Source: Nematostella vectensis | Taxonomy: Eukaryota; Cnidaria; Anthozoa; Actiniaria; Edwardsiidae | NCBI RefSeq assembly: GCF_932526225.1 | Contig: NC_064038.1 | Span: 64,001-128,000, forward strand | Direction: 5' to 3' | Length of the DNA: 64,000 nt | Part shown: piece by piece, positions 11,201 through 20,431 of the stretch | Layout: each line of letters begins with the position of its first letter | Position numbering within the stretch: position 1 is the first letter of the stretch | Notes under the pieces: generated by a model | What the model was told of the DNA's origin: nothing | Seen by the model: only the letters and a program-made list of their open reading frames with translations | Databases searched by the model: none | Translations under genes and position numbers: made by a program

Positions 11201-14200
11201 CAGACTACACAGACTATTGTCATGACTACACAGACTATTGTCTTGACAACACAGACTATTGTCGTGACAACACAGACTATTGTCTTGACTACACAGACTG
11301 TTGTCGTGACTACACAGACTATTGTCGTGACAAAACAGACTGTTGTCGTGACTACACAGACTATTGTCGTGACTACACAGACTATTGTCGTGACAACACA
11401 GACTGTTGTCGTGACAACACAGACTATTGTCGTGACTACACAGACTATTGTCGTGACAACACAGACTGTTGTCGTGACAACACAGACTATTGTCGTGACT
11501 ACACAGACTATTGTCGTGACAACACAGACTGTTGTCGTGACAACACTGACTATTGTCGTGACTACACAGACTATTGTCATGACTACACAGACTATTGTCG
11601 TGACTACACAGACTATTGTCGTGACTACACAGACTATTGTCATGACTACACAGACTATTGTTGTGACAACACAGACTATTGTCATGACTACACAGACTAT
11701 TGCCATGACTACACAGACTATTGCCGTGACTACACAGACTATTGTCATGACTACACTGACTATTGTCATGACTACACAGACTATTGTCATGACTACACAG
11801 ACTATTGTCGTGACTACACAGACTATTGTCGTGACTACACTGACTATTGTCATGACAACACTGACTATTGTCGTGACTACACAGACTATTGTCATGACTA
11901 CACAGACTATTGTCGTGATCACACAGACTATTGTCGTGATCACACAGACTATTGTCATGACAACACAGACTGTTGTCGTGACTACACAGACTGTTGTCGT
12001 GACAACACAGACTATTGTCGTGACTACACTGACTATTGTCGTGACTACACTGACTATTGTCGTGACTACACTGACTATTGTCGTGATCACACAGACTATT
12101 GTCATGACAACACTGACTATTGTCATGACAACACAGACTATTGTCGTGACAACAGACTATTGTAGTGGCTACACAGACTATTGTCATGACTACACAGACT
12201 ATTGTCATAACTACACAGACTATTGTTGTGACAACACTGGCTATTGTCGTGACAACACTGGCTATTGTTGTGACTACACAGACCATTGTCATGACTACAC
12301 AGACTATTGTCGTGACTACACAGACTATTGTCGCGATCACACAGACTATTGTCATGACAACACTGACTATTGTCGTGGCTACACAGACCATTGTCATGAC
12401 TACACAGACTATTGTCGTGACAACACTGACTATTGTCGTGATCACAGACTATTGTCATGACTACACAGACTATTGTCGTGACAACACTGGCTATTGTCGT
12501 GACTACACAGACTATTGTCGTGACAACACAGACTATTGTCATGACTACACAGACTATTGTAGTGACAACACAGACTATTGTTGTGACTACAGACTATTGT
12601 TGTGACTACACAGACTATTGTCATGACAACACTGACTATTGTCGTGGCTACACAGATTATTGTCGTGACAACACAGACTATTGTCATGACAACACTGACT
12701 ATTGTCGTGGCTACACAGACTATTGTCGTGACAACACTGACTATTGTCGTGATCACACAGACTATTGTCGTGACTACACAGACTATTGTCGTGACTACAC
12801 AGACTGTTGTCGTGACAACACTGGCTATTGTCATGACTACACAGACTATTGTCGTGACAACACTGGCTATTGTCGTGACTACACAGACTATTGTCGTGAC
12901 AACACAGACTATTGTCATGACTACACAGACTATTGTCGTGATCACACAGACTATTGTCGTGACAACACTGGCTATTGTCGTGACTACACAGACTATCGTC
13001 ATGACTACACAGACTATCGTCATGACTACACAGACTATCGTCATGACTACACAGACTATCGTCATGACTACACAGACTATTGTCGTGGCTACACAGACCA
13101 TTGTTGTGGCTACACAGACTATTGTCGTGACTACACAGACTATTGTCGTGACAACACAGACTATTGTCGTGACTACACAGACTATTGTCGTGGCTACACA
13201 GACTATTGTCGTGACAACACAGACTATTGTCGTGACGACACAGACTATTGTCGTGACAATAAGTCATCAAGGGAACTCAGGCTCTTGATATTACGATAAA
13301 GTGGATCCAATACCCTTAATAAATAGATGTTATGTTTTTTACAAGCTGGATGACAGCTCTCTGGCGGCCCAAGTCAGCATTTTTTTAGGTCACACTTTTT
13401 TTCCAATACAGCCTAATCTCACAGCCTGACTCTTAAAATTTAAATTTTTGTCTTTTTGTTTGACTAGTGAGCACAAATAGAGATAAGAAACTTAACATTC
13501 AGAATGCAGAATTTGTTACATGCTTTCTTTTTCCGTGTATAAAATGTGACCTCCATTTCGCCACTTCTGATTATATATAGCTACAATAACTAGGTTTCAC
13601 AATGACAGCACTTAGCCATCAAAACTGACATAAGGCTACTTGTATCAAATGAGTAAATAAACACAGTGTCTGGTCCCCTTCCACACCAAAGCCAATAAAA
13701 TCAAAAAAGTAAACAAATTAAAATACCTACAAGTGGCAGCAACATCTGGCCGACAAAGTACCCACCTTCTCGACTTTAGCATAATTCTTGATGTCGATCT
13801 CTTTCCTATCTCCCCTGTCCAGGGCAACCGTCTTCACAGCATCAAGAGCAATGTTGCATGCGAGATCTCCCCTGGGGAATGCAAACAAAGTGTGTTGAAT
13901 AAATGATGTCAATGATGAAATGCATACCACTGGTGTAATAAAATAAGCTGGTCATGGTGGTGTTTATGATGTTGTCGATAATCAGGATGATGGTGATGAT
14001 GATGATGACAATGATGATGACGACTATTATGATGATGCTGGTGATGGTGATGTTTATAATTGATGCTCGTGGTAATAACTATGATTATATTGATGATGAT
14101 GGTGATGATAATGATGATGGATGATGAAAATGATGATGACAATGATTTTGTTGGTATTGGTGATGTTTATAATAATGTTGATGATAATAACTATAATGAT

Positions 14201-17200
14201 GACGATGAAATTGATGACAATGATGATGACAATGATGACGAGGTCAAGGTAACAAGCTTACCACTTGTTGATAAACTTGGTGCCTACTGAGCTCCTAATG
14301 ATCTTCAGCATTTCTTCTCTGTTGTCAATATCAACAGGAACACTGCAGGGAGAGAACAACAGGGCTAAACAATGCCTTCACTCCCTCCCAGAAATACAGT
14401 TAGTTGTTACGAGGTTTTTGTGTGGTTCTTTTATGGTATTGGGGGTAGCCAGGGATCGTACACACTGAGTAAGGGTTGGCCGTCTTCTTTTTTTTTTTTT
14501 GCACTGCTTGAGTGTTTACAAATGGTAAAGCTACCACTGGCTAGCGGGAGGTTGGCTGTAAGAAGGCAAGTACTTTTGGAAGGTAATGAAGGAACATCTC
14601 TTTCCTGGAAAGTTGACAAAGCCAACTTTAGAGAGTCCTGACTAAACCAACCTAGAGCACTGCCGTTAGTGTCCTCGCAACAGTTACAGTACAATCCTAA
14701 AGCTAGTTACTATGCCGCTCAATTTATACTAATTCCTTCGATAGAAATAGTAAGAGCTAAACCTCAGCTCAAAGCTATGGTTATCTTTAAAATCAGAAAC
14801 AACAAATTCAGTTAGTCTGATATGCCTTGAGTTCAATAAATTGTAGACAATAAAGACGATAAATATGGCAGAGGAAAGCCAAAGCATGCGAAATATTCGA
14901 TCGTGGATTTACGAGGGCAGACACAGGCTTGCTTGATATTCTTCTAAGACTGCACGACAATTGCTAGCGAAGACTTTTGAACAGTCTTTGTCAAAAAATG
15001 GCTTCCCAGTGTTCAAAAGTATTATTCAAAAGCAGTTTCACACAATTCGAAAATCTTCGAAAAATATCAAGTGATCGGCATTCCCTCCTCAAACTAATTG
15101 TCCCGTGCTAAGTACCAGTCTTTGCTTTGTCAAATAAATGACTTCCCACTGTTTAAAAGTATTCGCTAGCAGTTAAAACACATTCAAAAATCTTCAAGGA
15201 ATATCAAGCGATCGGCATTCCTTCCCGAAACTAATTCTCCCGTGCTTAGTACCAGTATTTGCTTTGTCAAATAAATGACTTCCCACTGTTTGAAAGTATT
15301 TGCTAGCAGTTAAAACACATTCGAAAATCTTCAAGGAATATCAAGCGATCGGCATTCCTTTCCCAAACTAATTCTCCCGTGCTTAGTACCAGTCTTTGCT
15401 TTGTCAAATAAATGACTTCCCACTGTTTGAAAGTATTCGCTAGCAGTTAAAACACATTCGAAAATCTTCAAGGAATATTAAGCAATCGGCATTCCTTTCC
15501 CAAACTAATTCTCCCGTGCTTAGTACCAGTCTTTGCTTTGTCAAATAAATGACTTCCCACTGTTTAAAAGTATTCGCTAGCAGTTAAAACACATTAAAAA
15601 ATCTTCAAGAAATATCAAGCGATCGGCATTCCTTACCCAAACTAATTCTCTGTCTAATACTGTTACTGTTCAAAAAAACCGTTCATTTTGCATCTGTTCG
15701 CGAACAGCGTGTTCCCGAACAGTCTATATGTTCGCGAAAGTTTTGCAAACAGTGTCCATATGTTCGTGAGCAATACTGTAGCTCTTCCCTTAAAATAAAA
15801 ACTGCTGCTTAATCAGGGTAGCACTGTAGTTCAAACCTCCCTTCTTTTCACCCTTCTTATCACAAAGGGTGGTTGCTTAATAGAGATGCCTCTCACCTTA
15901 TCTGCTGCTTGAGTATATCGATCATGTCGTCCATCGCCAAGCGGTAGGCAGCGATGATCTGTGTGGGGTGCATCTGCTGCTCAAGAAAGGGTTCCGCCAC
16001 GGACATGAATTCCCCAGCTGAAAACAAACAAATCCTTAATATAACTAAATATTACAGCGTACTTGTGAGTCTATCTGTAATTGATTGAGTTAGCAAGGCT
16101 CAAATACAAACTCTGAATTTACACCCAGGAAAATAGAATTTACTTCAAGTAAAAGTAGAATTCATCCCCTGTAAAATTTAGCCATGTATATGTAAAATGC
16201 ATTTTTCTAAATTGAACCATCACATGACTTGCTGAAAGTTATCTTCATTACCTAGAATGATAACAGAGGTTGTTCCATCTCCCACTTCCTCGTCCTGCGT
16301 GCGGCTTATCTCAATCATAGACTTGGCAGCAGGATGCTTCACTTGAATCTACAAAAAGTTTAGACCAAAACCATGTAAAACTTGAATCTAAAAAATGGTA
16401 TGGCAAAAAAAAATTACAGACAAGCTTTAAAATAACAAGATGGTCTGCGTAGGCATGGTAGAATCAGGGGGACAAATCAACACAAGGTTGAAAATGGTAT
16501 GTTTTATGCCTCTGTAAAAAAGAGTAGTTTTACTGTTGTTCCTAGCATTAGCCCTTCTGCGGTAAGCCAGATACACGCCAGGCAACAAAGAATCAAAAAG
16601 GGACAATAGGCATGTAGAGCAGGGAATGCTGAGGCGATCATTAAAATCTATGCAATGGACACTATAAATCAGTGGGGTGCAGTCGTTGTGCGTGTATCAA
16701 CCAGGGAGAATGGTGAGCTGAGTGAAAGAAGAGTAGATGAAAATGGCCAGTGAGTGCAAAGGGAGGCTACAGTACGTAACAGTTGTGGTGTGATCTAGAC
16801 GTGATTAAGAAAAAATACCTCACGTAGAATAGCATTTCCATCGTTGGTCATGACTATACCTCCCATGGGGTCCATCAACATCTGAATGTCAAATATCACC
16901 ATATAAACACAATTATACACGAGGTCCATAAACAATAATCACCACATAAACACAATTATACACGCAGTCCATAAACAATAACCATCATTTAAACACAATT
17001 ATACACGAGGTCCATGAACAATAATAACCATATATACATCAATTATACATGATTTTCATAAAAATAACCATCATTTAAACACAATTATACATGAGGTCCA
17101 TAAACAATAACCATCATTTAAACACAATTATACACAAGGACCATAAACAATAATAACCATATAAACTTAATTATACATGATTTCCATAAAAATAACAATA

Positions 17201-19253
17201 ATTTAAACACAATTATACACGAGGTCCATAAACAATAATAACCATATAAACACAATTATACATGATTTCCATAAAAAATAACGATAATTTAAACACAATT
17301 ATACATGCTGTCCATAAAAATAATAACCCATATAAACACAATTACAAACGATTTCCATAAACAATAACCATCATTTAAACACAATTATACAACAGGTCCA
17401 TAAACAATAATAACCATATGAACACAATTATACCTGATTTCCATAAAAAATAATCAACATATAAACACAATTATACATGAGGTCTATAAACAATAATCAC
17501 CATATAAACACAATTATACGGGAGGTCCAAAAACAATAATAACCATATAAACACAACTATACATGAGGTCCATAAGCAATAATCACCACATAAACACAAT
17601 TACACACAAGTTCCATAAACAAGAAGCAGAAAATCGACAGCTGCATGATTCAACTTGCACAGGCTTCTGGCGAAATTATGAATTTATGAAAACTTTTTAC
17701 TTGCTAAATTTCCTGGCCGACCATTTGATGAATTCCTAACAGATAGCCTGCGGAGGATCACTCCTTTGCGTCGCATCAACTACTTACTCTAAGTTCAAAT
17801 TGAAAGACTGTGCTACTCGTGATGAGAATCTACAAATGCCACCGTGCCAAACCCACCTTTAACATTGCCCTTGGGCCCAGGCATGTTCTAATGATATCTG
17901 CAATGGTCTGAAATGGAATATATGGTTACTATATATGCTGGAATAATAGGTGAGGCACTTGTTTGGGGGAGGCACTTATTTCAAAATTTGTTTTATTAGA
18001 TTTCACATATTTGAGTCATTATTCTAAAACATAGACATTGCTAAATGTGTCAGCGGTACGACTTCTGCGAGTGAGAGTGGCTTGGTTCTCAATTGCCTCA
18101 TTTCAAGAGCAAGTCTCGATTACTGTGTGTCGAGTATTTAATTAGGGCATAACATACATATTAAATATGTATAACGTATTTATAGATAGAAAAGTAAGGA
18201 CTTGTAAGGACCAAAAATCCTCCCAGTACCAAAAATAAAACATGATAATGATAAATAATGTGGCAGTAAGTACTTGACCTCAATGTCACAGTCCCCTCTT
18301 CACTGAAGTCTATGAAGTGCAAAATGTTTATTCGGAGGAGGTGCTTATTCATAATTTTCATCTTAGGAAGGCTCTTTTGGGGAGGAACTTTTTCAAGCAA
18401 TCACAGTATGACAAAGGCATAGAACAAACAGAAAATAGAGCAAAGGGTATCACAAGGATACAGTAGAAGTAACAGTAAACAGAGCTTAGATATAAAACAG
18501 AGATAGAATAAATAGAAAATATAACACTACAGTTATGACATGGGGATAGAAAGTGAAATAAGTAAATAGATTCAATAGATTCTTAATCTCCGCTGATATA
18601 AAAAATACCATTCATAAAAGACACAAATCTATGAGCTTTCTACATAACAGTATTGCTGTTAGAGTAAATTTCCCATCGTTAAGAGATGGAAATTTCACTC
18701 TGAGTGAGAGCAATCTAATTGTATGGTATTTTTGACTGCAGGTGTGTAAATTTGACAGATAAGAATAGGTTGATCTAGTAAAAGAATTGTGATGTAATGT
18801 AAAGCATTCTAGTAAAACGCCATTTATAAATGATCTATCTTTTTCTAGCAATAGATCACATTCAAGCCCAGTAGCTATAGTCAAGTATGACAAACTTGTA
18901 CGAGGTACAGCCATTGCATAGTAACGTAATGTACGAACCTACAACAAAACACCGGTGACATTTTGGCTTTTTGTCCTTCGGGCTTATCTACGTGAATAAA
19001 CGTCAATTCAAGCTAGTAGGAGATAACCAAATGAATTAGAGACCTACATATGTCAATGTAGTTGCATATCGAGTATTTTTCACTATTACCTTAGCGGCTT
19101 GCACATTCCCAAGCTGAACTTTGCGACCGGACTCGCGTTTTGTGTTCTGATCTGTGCGCGAATACAACAGATAAGACCACAAATAAAACATTATATAGAA
19201 GAAAATCACTTGGCTAATTTGAATTCTTTCTTACTTAGTACAATGACGGACAT
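5263..19253 (-). CDS. CCT3: Chaperonin CCT/TRiC subunit gamma, complete 18-exon gene
   Basis: Encodes one of eight subunits of the cytosolic ATP-driven CCT/TRiC ring that folds actin, tubulin and other proteins. Exons in transcript order: 19253-19235, 19151-19090, 17907-17857, 16881-16819, 16348-16252, 16017-15897, 14342-14262, 13871-13766, 11172-11090, 10998-10932, 10630-10596, 10089-9992, 9856-9676, 9562-9478, 9078-8977, 7584-7444, 6691-6560, 5364-5263. All junctions are GT-AG and in phase, giving 541 codons (human about 545). The first TCP-1 signature spans residues 35-44 (LGPRAMLK). NDGNA is at 57-61, the nucleotide-binding GDGTTS at 88-93 and PGGGA at 406-410. The apical part includes [20 protein letters not shown]. 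The exon 14 donor is placed at GAG|GTAGAG because the alternative, four bases on, breaks the conserved VERNLQDAM. The start ATG gives [15 protein letters not shown], as in the family. The initiator exon has only 19 coding bases. Confidence 0.96.
5394..5455. repeat. Head-to-head inverted minisatellite unit (19-bp perfect arms) near the CCT3 exon 18 acceptor
   Basis: The edge of the intron 17 array is an inverted copy of the repeat unit. The arm gtgttgtggctgactgggg (5394-5412) pairs perfectly with 5437-5455 across a 24-nt loop. It sits 30 bp upstream, in transcript sense, of the exon 18 acceptor. A second small palindrome (ATGACA-GA-TGTCAT) lies between it and the exon, at about 5370-5383. Confidence 0.9.
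5437..6053. repeat. About 33-bp minisatellite in CCT3 intron 17, about 19 copies
   Basis: The unit combines cagtcagctacaacacag, ttctaacacagccc and an optional extra C, so its length alternates between about 32 and 33 bp. A subset carries cttcttacacagcc in place of gttctaacacagcc. Open frames at 5387-5873 are products of the repeat. Confidence 0.95.
7620..8885. repeat. Composite 30-bp minisatellite with an optional 12-13 bp module, CCT3 intron 15
   Basis: The core 30-bp unit is aggtcacacaacacagataa plus cacaccagcc. Many units carry an added aggtcacacaacc module, giving 42-43 bp steps. Variants include AACACAG/AACAAAG/ATCACAG, and cctggtc or tcgaac for ccaggtc or tcacac. The 7620-7790 end is degenerate (LINE-free, poorly periodic). 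It lies wholly between exons 15 (8977-9078) and 16 (7444-7584). Confidence 0.95.
10245..10400 (+). mobile_element. tRNA-derived SINE-like fragment in CCT3 intron 11
   Basis: The sequence ccctgggtggcgcggttggc has an A-box-like stretch (tggcgcggttgg, 10259-10270). About 40 bp downstream is a B-box-like ggttagattca (10311-10321, consensus GGTTCRANTCC with one change at the core). Spacing and orientation fit the internal RNA polymerase III promoter of a tRNA-derived SINE head. No clear tail or target-site duplication was found, so the right boundary is approximate. It is antisense to CCT3 and lies between exon 12 (ends 10089) and exon 11 (starts 10596). Confidence 0.6.
10700..10937. repeat. About 36-bp tandem repeat that duplicates the CCT3 exon 10 splice donor
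   Basis: About seven copies of a unit containing cctgactcacagagaaaacc and tagaaaacatatta abut and overlap the 3' end of exon 10. Read on the minus strand, each copy includes GAGTCAG|GTAATAT, the same exon end and 5' splice site used at 10932/10931. The intron therefore begins with a string of cloned donor sites. The most distal copy (near 10720) has aaaaaatatta, a slight variant. Confidence 0.9.
11185..13262. repeat. 21-bp minisatellite, about 98 copies, CCT3 intron 8
   Basis: The unit is tgactacacagactattgtc plus g (21 bp). Variation is at tgacta/tgacaa/tgatca/tggcta, at aca/act, at gtcg/gtca/gttg and at att/gtt. Occasional shortened units shift phase (for example near 12150, 12445 and 12590). 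Since 21 is divisible by 3, open frames of up to 416 codons appear on both strands; none is a gene. The array starts about 13 bp upstream of the exon 9 acceptor (11173) and fills most of the 2.6-kb intron. Confidence 0.97.
13955..14240. repeat. GAT/TGA trinucleotide-rich microsatellite, CCT3 intron 7
   Basis: An irregular run of gatgatgatg, gatgatgaca and related triplets with interruptions. It produces histidine-rich or aspartate-rich shadow frames on the two strands (13909-14142 minus and 14060-14290 plus). It ends about 20 bp from the exon 7 donor at 14261. Confidence 0.85.
14970..15655. repeat. About 139-bp tandem repeat, about 5 copies, CCT3 intron 6
   Basis: Units share ctttgtcaaataaatgactt, ccactgtttgaaagtattcg, a segment with atcaagcgatcggcattcct, and ctaattctcccgtgcttagt. 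Starts of the ctttgtcaaa motif lie near 14985, 15125, 15263, 15402 and 15539. The first copy is the most diverged (aaaaaatggcttcccagtg). The last copy breaks off at ctaattctctgtctaatac. Confidence 0.9.
15690..15775. repeat. Clustered TTCGCGAA-type palindromes, CCT3 intron 6
   Basis: Several related motifs lie close together: tgttcgcgaacagcgtgttc, cccgaacag, tgttcgcgaaag and tgttcgtgagc. TGTTCGCGAACA is a perfect 12-bp palindrome. No function is assigned; it may be an element remnant. Confidence 0.5.
16890..17630. repeat. AT-rich tandem repeat of about 42-43 bp, about 17 diverged copies, CCT3 intron 3
   Basis: Units are variants of ataaacacaattatacacga plus ggtccataaacaataataac and a short catat link. 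Base changes and 1-2 bp length changes are frequent, so this array is older or less homogenised than the others in the gene. It begins next to the exon 4 acceptor. Confidence 0.88.
17940..19080. other. CCT3 intron 2, no internal gene seen
   Basis: About 1.1 kb of AT-rich intron between exon 2 (ends 19090) and exon 3 (starts 17907). Two short motifs resembling gggaggcacttatt recur near 17970 and 18335. The open frames at 18161-18400 and 18612-18914 (minus) have no recognisable content. Confidence 0.6.
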
Positions 19254-19313
19254 GCTGGTAGTTTTGGGGGTAGTTTTCTCCTACTTTTTTCCACACCTTC
19301 GTCTCACGGATTC

Positions 19314-19332
19314 AAGATGGCGGTCGCACGTG
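19314..19332 (+). promoter_or_regulatory. YY1-like site and E-box upstream of CCT3
   Basis: AAGATGGCGG (19314-19323) matches the YY1 core and is followed by CACGTG (19327-19332). They lie 61-79 bp upstream of the CCT3 ATG (19253, minus strand). YY1 elements typically sit at or just downstream of start sites of TATA-less housekeeping genes, which fits a chaperonin subunit. No TATA box is evident. This is a motif match only. Confidence 0.45.
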
Positions 19333-20018
19333 CTGATGACAGGATAGGGGGACTTGGGCCTAGTCTCCCATCACGCCTTGCGCGACCTTGCGGCCCAAAA
19401 ATAGTAGGGCAAAAATAGTATAGACACATAATGCGTTTCAAACAGTCTTATATTTCGTGAGCAAGAGCATTTCATTTCCGTCGTCTGCAAACGGCAAGCA
19501 CTTAAGCATCACTCTTAGATTCGGCCTTCTAAGGGGTGTTCAATTTATCAGGGTTATGAAAAAAATGTAGTAAAATGCACAAATTGTAAGAAAATTTCAT
19601 TAGAATCTTGTTTATTAAAATTTTTAATCTTAGTTGGTAACTGCCCAAGGAAAAGCCTAATATCAGCTCAGCAGACACCGTTGCTTCTTTATAATAAAAG
19701 AGTGAACTTTACACGGCCAAACAAGAGAGAATACTACCAGTGGTGTTCAAGTTGGCGAAATGTTCTTTTGAAATTAGAAACTTCCCATGCATTTTTTATG
19801 TGTTCTGTCCATCTCAATATTTAATCAAAAAGACGGGAGGAGAGTATCTACATTTTACTCTAAGAACCCAAACTCATCTTCTTCTATACGAAACTCACTT
19901 TGACCATGAAAAAAAAGCGCATTGACCATATAGACAATGAATTTTGCGCTATATTAATAATAAATTGTTATCATTATTATCATTATGGTCAATGGACAAT
20001 ATTCGCTTTGACTGGATC

Positions 20019-20255
20019 TTTATTAATATTTGTTTACATTAAATGACAACATAACCGGCTATTTATTAATATTTGTTTACATTAAATCAATTGACAACAT
20101 AACCCGGCTATTTATTAATATTTGTTTACATTAAATCAATTGACAACATAACCCGGCTATTTATTAATATTTGTTTACATTAAATGGGAACATAACCCGG
20201 CTATTTATTAATATTTGTTTACATTAAATGACAACATAACCCGGCTATTTATTCC
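20019..20255. repeat. 43-49 bp tandem repeat carrying six minus-strand polyadenylation signals
   Basis: Five to six copies of ctatttattaatatttgttt plus acattaaat, a variable tail and acataacccgg. Each contains tttatt, read as AATAAA on the minus strand, at 20019, 20062, 20111, 20160, 20204 and 20248. The nearest is about 180 bp past the dermatopontin-like stop codon, so the array is a plausible multi-signal 3' end for that gene. Confidence 0.85.
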
Positions 20256-20431
20256 AGTCAACGCTCTCCTTAGCAACCACACAGCAAGCACGTTCGATAT
20301 TTTTACGTTGGTTATATTCTAAGGGGTTGTCACATTAGACAAGGGCTAAATTACAGATAATGAAATATGGGAGATAATTGTTAACAGTAATGGTCGCCTT
20401 AGAAAGGTGCATTTGTGAGTACTGCTCAGCT

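Noticed and set aside
11059-13299. Frames of up to 416 codons with TDYCRDY or VCVVTTI patterns
   Set aside because: By-products of the 21-bp minisatellite in CCT3 intron 8, visible in several frames and both strands.
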